Source of the DNA: Clostridiaceae bacterium BRH_c20a
GTDB lineage: Bacteria; Bacillota; Peptococcia; Peptococcales; BICA1-8
Direction: 5' to 3'
Length of the DNA: 64,000 nt
NCBI GenBank assembly: GCA_000961765.1
Contig: LADT01000013.1
Location: 62,001-126,000 of the forward strand
A model generated the notes under the pieces. That model was not told where the DNA came from. It did no database searches and saw only the letters and a program-made list of their open reading frames with translations. The position numbers and the translations under genes were made by a program. This document shows positions 18,561-29,788 of the stretch, piece after piece (the stretch's first letter is position 1; every line of letters begins with the position of its first letter).

Positions 18561-18929
18561 TTATTTCTTGCGTTTTGCGCCTACTGTTCTAATTTTTCCT
18601 TTACGAGTTCTAGCATTAGTTTTAGTCCGCTGACCTCTTACAGGCATTCCTTTGCGATGTCTAACACCACGATAACTGCCAATTTCAACTAAGCGTTTAA
18701 TGTTTAAGGAAATCTCTCTGCGAAGATCACCCTCTACCCGCATCCGACTAATAGTTTCTCTTAACTTAGCTACTTCTTCTTCTGTAAGGTCCCTAACCCT
18801 AGTATCAGGGTTAATACCTGCTTCAGCCAATATTTTTTGAGAAGTTGCTCTGCCAATACCGTAAATATAGGTAATACCTATTTCCACCCGTTTTTCTCTT
18901 GGCAGATCAACACCTGCAATTCTTGCCAT
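18561..18929 (-). CDS. rpsM: 30S ribosomal protein S13
   Basis: 122 aa. [25 protein letters not shown] at the N terminus and [28 protein letters not shown] at the C terminus. It contacts the P-site tRNA and the subunit bridge. First gene of the alpha group, after rpmJ. Confidence 0.97.
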   Translation of the reverse strand: MARIAGVDLPREKRVEIGITYIYGIGRATSQKILAEAGINPDTRVRDLTEEEVAKLRETISRMRVEGDLRREISLNIKRLVEIGSYRGVRHRKGMPVRGQRTKTNARTRKGKIRTVGAKRKK

Positions 18930-18959
18930 CTAGTGCACCTCCCATTCCCAAATTGGCAC

Positions 18960-19100
<141 letters not shown>

Positions 19101-19316
19101 TTATTTGAATCGATACGTAATACGCCCACGCTTTAAATCATATGGTGAAAGTTCTACTGTTACTTTATCTCCGGGTAAGATTTTAATAAAGTTCATTCTT
19201 ATTTTTCCGGAAACATGAGCAAGAACTTGATGACCATTTTCTAATTTTACTTTAAACATAGCATTCGGAAGAGGCTCTATTACAGTACCTTCAACTTCAA
19301 TAACATCCTTAGACAT
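19101..19316 (-). CDS. infA: Translation initiation factor IF-1
   Basis: 71 aa, single S1-like OB fold: [23 protein letters not shown], then [16 protein letters not shown] and [16 protein letters not shown]. It binds the 30S A site during initiation. Start ATG with GGAGGTCAC upstream. It lies between the KOW protein gene and rpmJ. Confidence 0.97.
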   Translation of the reverse strand: MSKDVIEVEGTVIEPLPNAMFKVKLENGHQVLAHVSGKIRMNFIKILPGDKVTVELSPYDLKRGRITYRFK

Positions 19317-19330
19317 AATGTGTGACCTCC

Positions 19331-19615
19331 TTATTCCATGTCAACTCCAGCCATAAGGCTCTCAAGAGCTTCACGGATGTCGGCATTGGTAACCTTGCTG
19401 CCACTTTCTAATCTTTCCCTAATTTTATCTGCTACTTTGTCAGTATACCATAAATGCCGGATATTCTTCTTTTTGGGATTTTGAATGCGTCTAATGTCAC
19501 CATCGACTACATAAATATATTCCTGATCCCAATCGAATATTAAATAAACCTGATCTTTATCACGACCAGCTCTTGATTTAACAAGTTGACCTTTTTTAAT
19601 TTCCCGGGTTGACAT
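19331..19615 (-). CDS. KOW-domain RNA-binding protein (L14e-like), uncharacterised
   Basis: 94 aa. The N terminus, about 1-50, reads as a KOW/SH3-like barrel ([39 protein letters not shown]); the C terminus is helical and charged. Small KOW proteins at this exact place, between map and infA, occur in many Clostridia and are annotated only as RNA-binding or L14e-like. The context suggests a ribosome- or translation-linked role, but none is shown. 10 bp from map. Confidence 0.85.
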   Translation of the reverse strand: MSTREIKKGQLVKSRAGRDKDQVYLIFDWDQEYIYVVDGDIRRIQNPKKKNIRHLWYTDKVADKIRERLESGSKVTNADIREALESLMAGVDME

Positions 19616-19624
19616 ACTATCACC

Positions 19625-20371
19625 TTAGATTTCCGTTAAAATTAAAGGACCTTTTTCAGTAACAGCAACCGAGTGCTCAAAATGGGCTGATAGTTGTTTG
19701 TCTTTAGTAACAACCGTCCAGTTATCCAGTAGAGTTTCTACTTCATAAGTCCCCATGTTTACCATAGGTTCTATAGCTAAGCACATGCCCGGTTTTAATC
19801 GTGGTCCCCGTCCAGGCATTCCGAAGTTAGGCAATTGTGGCTCCTCATGCATCTTTGTTCCTATACCATGTCCTACAAAATCTCTGACCACAGAATATCC
19901 ATTTTGCTCTACATAAGATTGAATTGCATGTGATATATCAGTAAGCCTATTATCTACCTTTACTTGTTCAATCCCTTTATATAAACACTTTTCTGTCACT
20001 TCTAATAAATGGGCAGCACCTTTTGATATTACTCCTACCGGCAGTGTAACTGCAGCATCACCATAATAACCATTAATGACTGCACCAATATCAATACTAA
20101 TAATATCACCAGTTTTCAAGGCTCTTAAACCTGGAATACCGTGTACTACCTCATCGTTTATAGAAGCACAAATGGTTGCAGGAAAACCATGATATCCTTT
20201 AAAGGCTGGTACAGCCCCTTTTTGGGTAATGTAATCCTCTGCTACCTGATCAAGTTCTTGGGTAGAAATTCCGGGAGCTACCGTTTTTTTTAGCTCTTGA
20301 TGGGTTTCGGCTACTATCCTGCCAGCATCCCGCATATACGAAAGCTCCCGGCCTGATTTCATTATGATCAT
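19625..20371 (-). CDS. map: Methionine aminopeptidase, type Ia
   Basis: 248 aa, removes the N-terminal methionine from new proteins. The five metal ligands are visible: the two aspartates in [16 protein letters not shown], the histidine in [15 protein letters not shown], and the glutamates in CLAIEPMVN and [12 protein letters not shown]. There is no N-terminal zinc-finger extension. It begins 2 bp after adk and is likely coupled to it. Confidence 0.96.
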   Translation of the reverse strand: MIIMKSGRELSYMRDAGRIVAETHQELKKTVAPGISTQELDQVAEDYITQKGAVPAFKGYHGFPATICASINDEVVHGIPGLRALKTGDIISIDIGAVINGYYGDAAVTLPVGVISKGAAHLLEVTEKCLYKGIEQVKVDNRLTDISHAIQSYVEQNGYSVVRDFVGHGIGTKMHEEPQLPNFGMPGRGPRLKPGMCLAIEPMVNMGTYEVETLLDNWTVVTKDKQLSAHFEHSVAVTEKGPLILTEI

Positions 20372-20372
20372 A

Positions 20373-21038
<666 letters not shown>

Positions 21039-21041
21039 TTA

Positions 21042-22298
21042 TTATTTCATAAATCCTTCATAATGGCGCATTAACAGACTAGCCTCTAACTGTTTCATTG
21101 TTTCCAAGGCTACCCCAACTACAATCAAGAGAGCAGTTCCACCAAAATAAACCGGTAGTTGAGTAGTCGAAATCAAAATTGTCGGAAGTACTGCAATAGC
21201 CGCCAAGAAAAATGCACCTACCAAAGTAATCCTGTTCATCACTTTAGCAATATATTCTGAGGTTGGCCGACCTGGTCTAAGCCCAGGTATAAAACCGCCA
21301 TATTTTTTTATATTGTCTGCTACGTCCATTGGGTTAAAAGTAATTGCTGAATAGAAATAAGTGAAAAAGATAATAAACAGAGCATATAACAAATTATAAA
21401 AAAATGATTGGAAATTAAAAACATTAGTAATCCAGACTGCAAAACTGTTATCGGGAAACCATGATGCTATGGTGCCTGGAAACATTAAAATTGACATTGC
21501 AAAAATTACAGGTATAACACCGGCAGAGTTTACCTTAATAGGAATATGCGTACTCTGTCCACCATAGACCTTACGTCCTACAACCCGTTTAGCATACTGC
21601 ACGGGAATGCGGCGCTGACCCTCTTGGATGGCTACAATACCCACGATTACCACTAATGCAATAATTGCAAATAAAATTACAACAAGAATATTAGTAGTCC
21701 CTGCTTTAACATAGGCATAAATTGATGCTAAACCAGCTGGTAAGCTGGATACGATACCTGCAAAGATGATTAAGGAAATACCATTTCCTATACCTTTTTC
21801 AGTAATCATTTCACCCAACCACATTAAAAATGCTGTACCAGCTGTTAGAGTAAGGGCGATTAAAACAATGCTCCCAAAGGAAGTATCTACTAAAGCGCTC
21901 CTTAAGCCGAAGGAAATACCTATAGCTTGAATAAAACCTAATATTACTGTTAAATATCTGGTATATTCAACTATCTTTTTGCGTCCTTCTGCACCCTCTT
22001 TAGCCAATCTCTCTAGAAAGGGAACAACTACTGTTAAAAGCTGCATAATAATTGATGCGTTAATATAGGGAGTAATACTCATAGCAAAGATAGAAAAGTT
22101 TCTAAAAGCACCCCCGGATATAACGTCAAAAAAGCCTAAAAGCTGCCCCTCGCCCATGATATCTGCTATTACGTCTAGGTTTATGCCAGGAACCGGGATG
22201 TGAGCCCCAATTCTAAAAACCAGAAACATCATTAATGTAAAAACAATTTTTTGCCTTAAGTCCCCAATTTTCAAAGCACTTCGCAGAGCTTGTAACAT
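21042..22298 (-). CDS. secY: Preprotein translocase subunit SecY
   Basis: 418 aa, the channel protein of the Sec translocon, with about ten hydrophobic segments. FRIGAHIPVPGI, YINASIIMQLL, GEMITEKGIGNGISLIIFAGI and PGLRPGRPTSEYI are conserved. Its ATG overlaps the rplO stop codon (TAATG), giving translational coupling. The partner SecE is encoded at 47.4 kb. Confidence 0.97.
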   Translation of the reverse strand: MLQALRSALKIGDLRQKIVFTLMMFLVFRIGAHIPVPGINLDVIADIMGEGQLLGFFDVISGGAFRNFSIFAMSITPYINASIIMQLLTVVVPFLERLAKEGAEGRKKIVEYTRYLTVILGFIQAIGISFGLRSALVDTSFGSIVLIALTLTAGTAFLMWLGEMITEKGIGNGISLIIFAGIVSSLPAGLASIYAYVKAGTTNILVVILFAIIALVVIVGIVAIQEGQRRIPVQYAKRVVGRKVYGGQSTHIPIKVNSAGVIPVIFAMSILMFPGTIASWFPDNSFAVWITNVFNFQSFFYNLLYALFIIFFTYFYSAITFNPMDVADNIKKYGGFIPGLRPGRPTSEYIAKVMNRITLVGAFFLAAIAVLPTILISTTQLPVYFGGTALLIVVGVALETMKQLEASLLMRHYEGFMK

Positions 22299-22744
22299 TA
22301 TATCACCTCTACTTTACCACCAGCTGCCTCGATTTTTTCCTGAGCAGCTTTACTAATGGCATTAACTTTAACCGTTAAAGGCTTTGTTACTTCACCTTTT
22401 CCCAGAACTTTGATACCACCATTTTTGATCTGTTTAACTATGCCGGCTGCTTTTAACACTTCCGGAGTAATTTCGGCATTTGCATCAAAATTTTCCAGCA
22501 GCGTCAGGTTAACTTCTGTAAAATCTATTTTAAATCTAGCATTAGTAAAGCCTCTTTTAGGCATGCGGCGTTGCAAAGGAGTTTGACCACCTTCAAAGTA
22601 TGGTCCTTTACCGCCTCCGGAACGGGCTTTTTGGCCTTTATGTCCTCTACCGGCAGTCTTTCCTAAGCCTGAACCTATACCCCTGCCCTTGCGTTTGGTT
22701 ACATGTCGTGAACCTTCTGCAGGCTTTAGCTCATGGAGTTTCAC
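22298..22744 (-). CDS. rplO: 50S ribosomal protein L15
   Basis: 148 aa using a GTG start at 22744 ([13 protein letters not shown]); the track's GTG at 22753 lies inside the GGAGGTG ribosome site. The glycine-rich basic N terminus [22 protein letters not shown] is diagnostic. It links 23S rRNA domains. Its stop overlaps the secY start. Confidence 0.96.
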   Translation of the reverse strand: MKLHELKPAEGSRHVTKRKGRGIGSGLGKTAGRGHKGQKARSGGGKGPYFEGGQTPLQRRMPKRGFTNARFKIDFTEVNLTLLENFDANAEITPEVLKAAGIVKQIKNGGIKVLGKGEVTKPLTVKVNAISKAAQEKIEAAGGKVEVI

Positions 22745-22761
22745 TGAAAACACCTCCTGTT

Positions 22762-22950
22762 TTAAGCTTCAACTTCTTCAACTTCAACTAAATGGCTAAT
22801 TGCATTAACCATACCTCTAATAGCAGGTGAATCCTCATGAATAACAAAACTATTAGTTTTCTTAAGGCCGAGGGTTTTTACAACCTTGCGTTGCTGCTCA
22901 GGTCTACCTATAACACTTCTAACTAAAGTAACTTTGATTTTATTAGCCAT
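22762..22950 (-). CDS. rpmD: 50S ribosomal protein L30
   Basis: 62 aa: [27 protein letters not shown], then [19 protein letters not shown]. Short bacterial-type L30, complete. It lies between rpsE (10 bp) and rplO (17 bp). Confidence 0.96.
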   Translation of the reverse strand: MANKIKVTLVRSVIGRPEQQRKVVKTLGLKKTNSFVIHEDSPAIRGMVNAISHLVEVEEVEA

Positions 22951-22960
22951 TGTTATCCCC

Positions 22961-23461
22961 CTAACCCAGAATTTCTTCTACAGTTTTGCCCCTAAGTCTA
23001 GCAACATCTTCAGCCTTCTTTAATGAAGCCAAACCTTGTAGAGTAGCTTTTACTATATTTAGTGCAGTATCAGCACCTAATGATTTAGTTAGGATGTTTT
23101 TAATTCCAGCTAATTCAACTACTGCCCTTACTGCACCACCGGCTATAACACCGGTACCTTCAGATGCAGGTTTTAATAAAACTTTACCTGCACCAAAACG
23201 CCCTACAACTAAGTGAGGAATTGTGGAGTTGATAACGGGTACTTGAATTAAATTTTTCTTAGCGTCTTCTATCCCTTTACGAATAGCCTCAGGCACTTCG
23301 TTGGCTTTACCCATACCAACACCAACTCTACCATTTCCGTCTCCGACAACTACTAGGGCACTAAAACTAAAGCGACGTCCACCTTTTACAACTTTAGCAA
23401 CCCTGTTTATATTAACTACTTTTTCGCTTAAATCCAGCTTGCTAGCATCGATTCTCGCCAA
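22961..23461 (-). CDS. rpsE: 30S ribosomal protein S5
   Basis: 166 aa. [33 protein letters not shown] is the double-stranded-RNA-binding part; [25 protein letters not shown] follows. It takes part in decoding accuracy; the loop near GRRFSF looks wild type. Confidence 0.97.
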   Translation of the reverse strand: MARIDASKLDLSEKVVNINRVAKVVKGGRRFSFSALVVVGDGNGRVGVGMGKANEVPEAIRKGIEDAKKNLIQVPVINSTIPHLVVGRFGAGKVLLKPASEGTGVIAGGAVRAVVELAGIKNILTKSLGADTALNIVKATLQGLASLKKAEDVARLRGKTVEEILG

Positions 23462-23487
23462 TTACCTTTCCCTCCTTCACAATCGAT

Positions 23488-23838
23488 TTAGAAGTCAAGA
23501 CCGGCTTCTCTGGCCCCTTCGGCGAGAGCTTTTATACGACCATGATAAATATTGCCGCCCCGGTCAAAAACAACTTTCTTAATTCCCTTTTCCAATGCTC
23601 TTTGAGCAACTATTTCACCGACTTTTTTTGCAGCCTCTACATTGCCGCCCAATCCTAGATCTAAAGATGAAGCCGCCGCTAGTGTAACGCCAGCTACATC
23701 ATCAATAACCTGAGCATAAACATTATTCAAGCTTCTATATACACTCAAACGTGGTCTCTCAGGAGTACCAGTAATAGTGTGTCTTAATTTCCAGTGTTTT
23801 TTAGCACGGATTTTTTTCTTGGGAGTTTTGGTAATCAC
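23488..23838 (-). CDS. rplR: 50S ribosomal protein L18
   Basis: 116 aa, a 5S-rRNA-binding protein. [34 protein letters not shown] and [26 protein letters not shown] are family marks. Slightly short at the N terminus compared with some homologues but complete. Confidence 0.96.
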   Translation of the reverse strand: MITKTPKKKIRAKKHWKLRHTITGTPERPRLSVYRSLNNVYAQVIDDVAGVTLAAASSLDLGLGGNVEAAKKVGEIVAQRALEKGIKKVVFDRGGNIYHGRIKALAEGAREAGLDF

Positions 23839-23880
23839 TTTTGCATCACTCCTTTCACCGAAAATAAGAGCTTACGCTAC

Positions 23881-24426
23881 TTATTTTTTAGCTCCAGCTT
23901 TACCTGCTTTTAGTTTGATTCTTTCGCCTTCATATCTGATGCCTTTCCCTTTATAAGGTTCAGGCTCTCTCACTGCACGAATATTAGCAGCTAATGTCCC
24001 AACATCCTCTTTGTTAATCCCTTTGACAACAATTCTGTTAGGAGCCGGAACTTCAATTTCCATGTCTTTACTTGGCTCGAATTCCACAGGATGAGAGTAT
24101 CCAACCTGCAAAACCAGTTTTTTACCCTGTAATTGTGCTCTGTAACCAACACCAACTAGTTCTAAATTCTTTTGGTATCCTTTTGTCACACCTTCAACCA
24201 TGTTGTTAACAAGGGTACGAGTTAGTCCATGTAAAGCTTTATGTTTATTACTCTCACTGGGACGATTAACCAAAATAGTACTATCCTCTATAACGATATC
24301 CATTTGCAGGTTGCCGAGGTCTCTTGTCAGTTCACCCTTTGGTCCCTTTACAGTAATAACATCGTCTTGTAAATTAACTTGAACTCCGTCAGGGATTATG
24401 ACGGGAAGCTTACCAATTCTGGACAT
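23881..24426 (-). CDS. rplF: 50S ribosomal protein L6
   Basis: 181 aa, duplicated RNA-binding fold near the factor-binding site. [17 protein letters not shown] at the N terminus and [24 protein letters not shown] at the C terminus. GGGAGG precedes the ATG. spc-operon order is normal. Confidence 0.97.
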   Translation of the reverse strand: MSRIGKLPVIIPDGVQVNLQDDVITVKGPKGELTRDLGNLQMDIVIEDSTILVNRPSESNKHKALHGLTRTLVNNMVEGVTKGYQKNLELVGVGYRAQLQGKKLVLQVGYSHPVEFEPSKDMEIEVPAPNRIVVKGINKEDVGTLAANIRAVREPEPYKGKGIRYEGERIKLKAGKAGAKK

Positions 24427-24460
24427 TTTTACACCTCCCGAGCTTAACTTTTATAATTAA

Positions 24461-24859
24461 TTACCATACATAACAAATAACTTCGCCGCCTAAACCGGTT
24501 TTACGAGCTTCTTTATCAGTCATAATGCCCTGAGAAGTGGAGATTATTGCAATTCCTAGTCCGCCAAGCACCCTTGGTGTTTCGTCCTTTTTGGAATAAA
24601 CTCTTAAACCAGGCTTACTGATACGCTTCAAACCTGTAATAACTCTTTCTTTGTTACTACCATATTTCAGATAGATCCGTATAACTCCTTGTTTTCCATC
24701 TTCAATATACTCAAAATCCTTAACAAAACCTTCTTTTTTAAGAATTTCCGCTAAAGACTTCTTAGTTTTGGAAGCAGGAATCTCTACTTTTTCATGCATA
24801 ACCATATTTGCATTACGAACTCTTGTTAAAAAATCAGCAATCGGATCAGTCATCACCAT
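24461..24859 (-). CDS. rpsH: 30S ribosomal protein S8
   Basis: 132 aa. [51 protein letters not shown] and GGEVICYVW. It binds the central domain of 16S rRNA and in many bacteria represses the spc operon. The start with MVM matches the B. subtilis form. Confidence 0.97.
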   Translation of the reverse strand: MVMTDPIADFLTRVRNANMVMHEKVEIPASKTKKSLAEILKKEGFVKDFEYIEDGKQGVIRIYLKYGSNKERVITGLKRISKPGLRVYSKKDETPRVLGGLGIAIISTSQGIMTDKEARKTGLGGEVICYVW

Positions 24860-24889
24860 TTACAACGACCTCCTTCCATTCCATGAGGT

Positions 24890-25069
24890 TTACCAACTGG
24901 ATTTTGTGACTCCAGGTAATTGGCCTTTATAAGCAAGTTCCCGGAAACAAATCCGGCACAGACCAAATTTGCGCATATAAGCATGGGGACGTCCACAGAC
25001 CTTACATCTATTTACTACCCGCACTTGATATTTTGGAGCCCTTCTTACTTTCATCGACGTTTTAGCCAC
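24890..25069 (-). CDS. rpsN: 30S ribosomal protein S14, zinc-binding type Z
   Basis: 59 aa with a GTG start at 25069, missed by the ORF track for length and start codon. It reads [20 protein letters not shown], then [29 protein letters not shown]. The CX2C...CX2C zinc ribbon defines the short type-Z form typical of Gram-positives. GGAGGTAATACA precedes the GTG. It sits between rplE (20 bp) and rpsH (30 bp). Confidence 0.97.
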   Translation of the reverse strand: MAKTSMKVRRAPKYQVRVVNRCKVCGRPHAYMRKFGLCRICFRELAYKGQLPGVTKSSW

Positions 25070-25089
25070 TGTATTACCTCCTTATAATT

Positions 25090-25629
25090 TTAACTTGCAA
25101 ACGGCATTCCAAGGAGCTTTAACAGTTCTCTACCCTCTTCGTCTGTTTTAGCGGTAGTTGTAAAAACAACTTCCATACCGCGGATTTTATCAATTTTATC
25201 ATATTCGATTTCAGGGAATAGTAACTGTTCTTTCAATCCCATACTGTAATTTCCCCGACCATCAAAGGACTTAGGAGAAACTCCTCTAAAGTCACGTACC
25301 CTGGGTAAAGCTACATTGATAAGTTTATCAACGAACTCATACATCCGCTCACCCCTAAGGGTTACTTTAACACCAATAGGCATTCCAGCACGTAATTTAA
25401 AGGCAGCTATGGATTTCTTCGCTTTTGTAACAACAGGTTTTTGACCAGAAATAGTTGTTAAATCTATTAAAGCAGCATCTAGTGCTTTAGGATTTTGAAC
25501 AGCTTCTCCTAAACCAATATTAATGATAACCTTTTCTAGCTTAGGAATTTCCATTACGTTTTTAAAATTAAATTTCTGCTGCAAAGCTGGAACTACATCA
25601 TTAAGATATTTCTCTTTTAATCTAGCCAT
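25090..25629 (-). CDS. rplE: 50S ribosomal protein L5
   Basis: 179 aa from the ATG at 25629 ([20 protein letters not shown]). The track start at 25710 runs back into rplX and adds 27 spurious residues. [45 protein letters not shown] and [17 protein letters not shown] are diagnostic. Binds 5S rRNA. Expected length is 179. Confidence 0.96.
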   Translation of the reverse strand: MARLKEKYLNDVVPALQQKFNFKNVMEIPKLEKVIINIGLGEAVQNPKALDAALIDLTTISGQKPVVTKAKKSIAAFKLRAGMPIGVKVTLRGERMYEFVDKLINVALPRVRDFRGVSPKSFDGRGNYSMGLKEQLLFPEIEYDKIDKIRGMEVVFTTTAKTDEEGRELLKLLGMPFAS

Positions 25630-25657
25630 CCGGTTTTTAGTCTCCTTTCTGCCAGAG

Positions 25658-25987
25658 TTATTTATCAAAAACTTCTCCGCATTGATGGCAGCTGCGTACC
25701 TTATTACCATCTGCCAATTCTTTTTTAGATATTCTTACACCCTCACCACATTTGGAACAATAAGGCATTACATTTGATACATGAATAGCTGCTTCCCTCT
25801 CAACAATACCTCCTTGAGGCATCTTTTGCGTAGGACGGGTGTGTTTTTTAATCAAACTAACACCTTCAACTACTACACGCAAATCATCGGGTAAAGCCTG
25901 CAATACTTTTCCTCTTTTACCTTTATCTTTGCCGGCAATAACAACAACATTATCACCTTTTTTGACGTGCAATTTTTTTTTCGCCAT
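25658..25987 (-). CDS. rplX: 50S ribosomal protein L24
   Basis: 109 aa from the ATG at 25987 ([23 protein letters not shown]), behind GGAGGTG. A KOW motif occupies the N terminus. A C-terminal [18 protein letters not shown]...[12 protein letters not shown] stretch has two CX2C pairs, a likely zinc ribbon found in some bacterial L24 forms. An assembly initiator of the 50S subunit. Confidence 0.95.
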   Translation of the reverse strand: MAKKKLHVKKGDNVVVIAGKDKGKRGKVLQALPDDLRVVVEGVSLIKKHTRPTQKMPQGGIVEREAAIHVSNVMPYCSKCGEGVRISKKELADGNKVRSCHQCGEVFDK

Positions 25988-26014
25988 AATTTTCACCTCC
26001 AAAGGCTACATCTT

Positions 26015-26383
26015 TTAGAGCACTTCAGGAGCAAGAGATATTATTTTCATAAAGTCTTTCTCCCGCAATTCTCTAGCAACTGGCCCAAAGATACGGGTTC
26101 CTCTTGGACTTTTATCATCTTTAATGATTACAGCAGCGTTTTCGCTGAAGCGGATATGTGAACCATCGGGTCTTCTTAGGGCATGTGTGGTTCTTACTAC
26201 AACAGCTTTAACCACTTCACCCTTCTTAACAACGCCCCCTGGTGTTGCTTGTTTAACAGAAGCAATTATAATATCACCAATAGAAGCATACCGACGTTTA
26301 GAACCACCCAACACTCGGATGCACAATAGCTCTTTAGCCCCGGTATTGTCACCCACTTTAAGTCTTGTTTCTTGTTGAATCAT
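26015..26383 (-). CDS. rplN: 50S ribosomal protein L14
   Basis: 122 aa. [27 protein letters not shown] at the N terminus and [29 protein letters not shown] at the C terminus. It contacts 16S rRNA at an inter-subunit bridge. Ordinary spacing to rpsQ and rplX. Confidence 0.97.
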   Translation of the reverse strand: MIQQETRLKVGDNTGAKELLCIRVLGGSKRRYASIGDIIIASVKQATPGGVVKKGEVVKAVVVRTTHALRRPDGSHIRFSENAAVIIKDDKSPRGTRIFGPVARELREKDFMKIISLAPEVL

Positions 26384-26421
26384 GCCAGGTTACCTCCTTT
26401 CGGCAACAGGTCTATATCTGA

Positions 26422-26682
26422 CTATAGAATAGGTGCCTTTTCTACTACTTCTAACACACGCCATCTTTTAGATTTACTTAAAGGACGTGTTTCCATGATT
26501 TTAACTTTATCCCCTACACCACAAGTATTTTCAGCATCATGTGCCATATATTTTTTTGTTAATTTAGTGGCTTTGTTATATAGAGGATGACGGAAATAGT
26601 TTTCTACAGCCACAGCAACTGTTTTATCCATTTTGTTACTAACTACTTTTCCGTAAAGGACTTTACGGTTTCCTCTTTCCAT
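26422..26682 (-). CDS. rpsQ: 30S ribosomal protein S17
   Basis: 86 aa, OB fold: [32 protein letters not shown], then [27 protein letters not shown]. Primary 16S rRNA binder. Full length. Confidence 0.97.
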   Translation of the reverse strand: MERGNRKVLYGKVVSNKMDKTVAVAVENYFRHPLYNKATKLTKKYMAHDAENTCGVGDKVKIMETRPLSKSKRWRVLEVVEKAPIL

Positions 26683-26707
26683 CCGTACTAACCTCCTTTA
26701 GCTTATA

Positions 26708-26911
26708 TTAGGCCCTTTGCTCCTTTATTTCACGTTCCCGTAAAATAGTTTTTGCACGAGCAATATCCTTCTTGACATCTCTAATCCTCATTGGATTTTC
26801 AAGTTGTCCAGTGGCCATTTGGAAACGCAAATTAAAGAGTTCTTCTTTGAGGTTGTCAACCTTGCGTACTAATTCATCAACCGTTAAATCAATAAGCTTA
26901 TTAGCTTTCAT
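26708..26911 (-). CDS. rpmC: 50S ribosomal protein L29
   Basis: 67 aa from the ATG at 26911 ([21 protein letters not shown]); the track adds four residues upstream. It overlaps the last codons of rplP by 11 bp. [34 protein letters not shown] is diagnostic. It lies at the tunnel exit, where trigger factor and SRP dock. Confidence 0.96.
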   Translation of the reverse strand: MKANKLIDLTVDELVRKVDNLKEELFNLRFQMATGQLENPMRIRDVKKDIARAKTILREREIKEQRA

Positions 26912-27335
26912 TTGCGTCACCACCCATTTCCTCCCGCTTAATTATTTTGCATTTTACGGGCAATTTATGCATAGCCAAACGAAGAGCTTCACGGGCGATT
27001 TCTTCAGACACTCCAGCCAGTTCAAACATCACACGACCTGGCTTTACAACAGCTACCCAGTACTCTGGCGAACCTTTACCAGCACCCATCCGGGTTTCGG
27101 CAGGTTTAGCTGTTACAGGTTTATCTGGGAAAATCTTAATCCATACCTTACCACCCCGTTTAATATAACGGGTCATCGCAATACGGGCCGCTTCTATTTG
27201 GCGGTTGGTAATCCAAGCTGCTTCTAAGGATTGCAGACCGTATTCACCATAGGAAACAGCATTACCTTTTTGGGCTTTACCCTTCATTGTTCCTCTATGG
27301 GGCTTACGATATTTTACTCTCTTTGGAACTAACAT
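26901..27335 (-). CDS. rplP: 50S ribosomal protein L16
   Basis: 144 aa. [25 protein letters not shown] at the N terminus, then [28 protein letters not shown]. It helps position aminoacyl-tRNA in the A site. Its end overlaps rpmC. Confidence 0.97.
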   Translation of the reverse strand: MLVPKRVKYRKPHRGTMKGKAQKGNAVSYGEYGLQSLEAAWITNRQIEAARIAMTRYIKRGGKVWIKIFPDKPVTAKPAETRMGAGKGSPEYWVAVVKPGRVMFELAGVSEEIAREALRLAMHKLPVKCKIIKREEMGGDANES

Positions 27336-27338
27336 TGA

Positions 27339-28004
27339 TTATTGGCCCCCTTCCTTAGGTTGAACCTTCTTAGCCTCAGGAAGAACTTCTCCTTTATAAA
27401 TCCAAACTTTAACACCAATTTTTCCGTAAGTTGTATCAGCTTCTGCAAAACCATAGTCGATATCAGCTCTTAGGGTATGCAGGGGCACTTTGCCTTCACT
27501 GTACCATTCTGTACGGGCAATTTCAGCACCGCCCAAACGACCGGAAACAGCAATTTTAATACCTTCAGCACCCATCCTTAAAGATCTGGAAACTGCTTGT
27601 TTTGTAGCTCTTCTAAAAGCAATGCGGCGCACTAATTGTGCTGCTACACCCTCAGCTACTAGCTGAGCCTCAACATCTGGTTTCTTAACTTCTTGGATGT
27701 TAATGTTTACCTGCTTTTTGGTCATTTTTTCCAATTCGGTGCGCAAGGACTCTACTTCGGATCCATTACGCCCAATAACAATACCAGGTTTAGCAGTAAA
27801 AATAGTAACTTTTACTCTGCTATTGGCAGCTCTTTCGATTACGATATTAGCAATTCCGGAGTGGAATAATTTCGCTTTAATAAACTTACGGAGTTTTAAG
27901 TCTTCATGGAGGAGTTCTACATAGTTTCTATCAGCATACCATTTGGCATCCCAATCTTTGATAATACCAATACGCAACCCTTTAGGATTTACCTTTTGAC
28001 CCAC
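27339..28004 (-). CDS. rpsC: 30S ribosomal protein S3
   Basis: 221 aa. [27 protein letters not shown] domain with [21 protein letters not shown]-terminal [30 protein letters not shown]. Lines the mRNA entry channel. 3 bp before rplP. Confidence 0.97.
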   Translation of the reverse strand: MGQKVNPKGLRIGIIKDWDAKWYADRNYVELLHEDLKLRKFIKAKLFHSGIANIVIERAANSRVKVTIFTAKPGIVIGRNGSEVESLRTELEKMTKKQVNINIQEVKKPDVEAQLVAEGVAAQLVRRIAFRRATKQAVSRSLRMGAEGIKIAVSGRLGGAEIARTEWYSEGKVPLHTLRADIDYGFAEADTTYGKIGVKVWIYKGEVLPEAKKVQPKEGGQ

Positions 28005-28008
28005 TTAG

Positions 28009-28350
28009 TTATCCCTCCTTCTTTTCAGAAACTATCACTGTAATATGACTAGTTCTTTTGCGGATGGAATCCGCTTTACCCATTGCTCTAGGTTTAATCC
28101 GCTTTAAGCTTGGTCCTTGATCTACATAACAACGACTTACAACCAAAGAGTCAACATCCATTTCATAATTATTCTCTGCATTACTTGCGGCAGATTTTAA
28201 TACTTTTTCAATCAATTCCGCACCTTTGTTTGGTGTGAATTTCAAAATTGCATATGCATCATAAATACCTTTACCCCTGATAAGATCCATTACCTGACGT
28301 GCTTTCCGGGGAGATATTCTGATAAATTTAGCAACTGCTTTAGCTTCCAT
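28009..28350 (-). CDS. rplV: 50S ribosomal protein L22
   Basis: 113 aa. [26 protein letters not shown] at the N terminus; the beta-hairpin region that reaches into the exit tunnel is [24 protein letters not shown], with no insertion of the kind linked to macrolide resistance. Confidence 0.97.
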   Translation of the reverse strand: MEAKAVAKFIRISPRKARQVMDLIRGKGIYDAYAILKFTPNKGAELIEKVLKSAASNAENNYEMDVDSLVVSRCYVDQGPSLKRIKPRAMGKADSIRKRTSHITVIVSEKKEG

Positions 28351-28373
28351 AACAGGAACCCCCTCTCTGGTTT

Positions 28374-28658
28374 CTATTTAAGGGATGTAGATCTTTCAGT
28401 ATGGGATCCATGACCTTTAAAAGTCCTAGTAGGAGCAAATTCCCCTAATTTATGCCCAACCATATCCTCTGTTATATATACAGGAACATGTTTTCGCCCA
28501 TCATGAACTGCAATGGTATGACCTATCATCTCGGGAAAAATTGTAGAACTGCGTGACCAGGTCTTTAGAACCTTTTTCTCATTTTTTTCATTCATAGCTT
28601 CTATTCTTGTCAATAATTTTTTTTCAATATATGGTCCTTTTTTCAATGATCTACCCAT
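28374..28658 (-). CDS. rpsS: 30S ribosomal protein S19
   Basis: 94 aa. [69 protein letters not shown] (abridged). A head protein near the A site. Full length, with normal S10-operon position between rplB and rplV. Confidence 0.97.
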   Translation of the reverse strand: MGRSLKKGPYIEKKLLTRIEAMNEKNEKKVLKTWSRSSTIFPEMIGHTIAVHDGRKHVPVYITEDMVGHKLGEFAPTRTFKGHGSHTERSTSLK

Positions 28659-28698
28659 GAGGATTGATTAGCCTCCTTTCGCGCAAGATAAATTTTGA

Positions 28699-29532
28699 CT
28701 ATTTCTTCTTGCGTGGTTTAACAATAAATTTGTCGTTCGTGTTATTCTTCTTGCGGGTTTTACCACCAATCGCAACCTTACCCCAAGGTGTCATAGGCGC
28801 TTTCCGCCCAACAGGAGCACGGCCTTCACCACCGCCGTGGGGGTGATCAACAGGGTTCATAACCACACCACGAACTGTAGGTCTCTTGTTTTTCCAACGG
28901 GAACGACCAGCTTTACCGATTGTAATATTCTCATGGTCTAAGTTGCCCACCTGACCGATAGTTGCTTTACAGTTTATGTGTACTAAGCGAACCTCACCGG
29001 AAGGTAATCTCAAATGAGCATAGTCCCCTTCTTTAGCCATTAGCTGAGCAGCGCCACCAGCTGAGCGGCAAAGTTGACCACCCTTTAATGGTTTTAACTC
29101 AATATTATGGATAACTGTACCTACAGGAATATTTTTTAACGGCAGAGCATTACCTACTTTAATATCAGAGTCTGCTCCGGATACAACCATATTCCCAACT
29201 TTTAACCCATTAGGTGCAAGGATATATCTTTTTTCACCATCAACATAATGAAGTAAAGCTATCCTTGCTGAACGGTTTGGATCATATTCAATAGTTGCAA
29301 CCTTAGCTGGAATACCGTCTTTATTCCGTTTGAAATCGATTATACGATAAGATCTTTTATGGCCGCCACCTTGGTGACGCACTGTCAAACGCCCCTGAGC
29401 ATTTCGGCCGGCTTTATTCTTTAGAGGTTCAACCAATGATTTCTCCGGTTTATCAGTTGTTATTTCTTCAAATGTAGAAACAGTCATCTGACGTCTACCG
29501 GGAGAAGTAGGCTTGAACTTTTTGATTGGCAT
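28699..29532 (-). CDS. rplB: 50S ribosomal protein L2
   Basis: 277 aa from the ATG at 29532 ([17 protein letters not shown]). The conserved peptidyl-transferase-proximal [13 protein letters not shown] lies near the C terminus, and [19 protein letters not shown] near residue 50. Normally it follows rplW closely, but here a 253-bp hexamer-repeat block separates the two. Confidence 0.97.
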   Translation of the reverse strand: MPIKKFKPTSPGRRQMTVSTFEEITTDKPEKSLVEPLKNKAGRNAQGRLTVRHQGGGHKRSYRIIDFKRNKDGIPAKVATIEYDPNRSARIALLHYVDGEKRYILAPNGLKVGNMVVSGADSDIKVGNALPLKNIPVGTVIHNIELKPLKGGQLCRSAGGAAQLMAKEGDYAHLRLPSGEVRLVHINCKATIGQVGNLDHENITIGKAGRSRWKNKRPTVRGVVMNPVDHPHGGGEGRAPVGRKAPMTPWGKVAIGGKTRKKNNTNDKFIVKPRKKK

Positions 29533-29573
29533 CACAGTTCCCTCCTTCTTGGAAAGTTACTAGTGACAATTTA

Positions 29574-29764
29574 TAAGGTTGAGGTTTCGCTTCGCTAGGT
29601 TGAGGTTAAGTAGTAATGCTTTAGCATTACTAAGGTTTAGGTTTCGCTCACTTTGTTTCGCTAGGTTGAGATTGAGAAATACTTTGAGTATCACTTAACC
29701 TTAGCCTTAACCTTAACCTTAATTGTTAACTAACCTTAACCTTAACCTCAGCCTTAACCTCGAC
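29574..29764. repeat. Hexamer repeat element inside the S10 operon (rplW-rplB gap)
   Basis: AAGGTTGAGGTTTCGCTTCGCTAGGTTGAGG, the palindrome AGTAATGCTTTAGCATTACT (29612-29631), and a second core GGTTTCGCTCACTTTGTTTCGCTAGGTTGAG. Then come long TTAACC, TTAGCC and CTCAGCC tracts to about 29764. No promoter or gene is seen; the element must be transcribed as part of the S10 operon mRNA. Confidence 0.88.
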
Positions 29765-29788
29765 CCAGCATCTCACTTGTCAGCTAGT

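Noticed and set aside
18208-18633. 141-aa plus ORF antisense to rpsK/rpsM, and similar long antisense ORFs over rplL, nusG and ecfA1
   Set aside because: Shadows of well-supported minus-strand genes; no family features.
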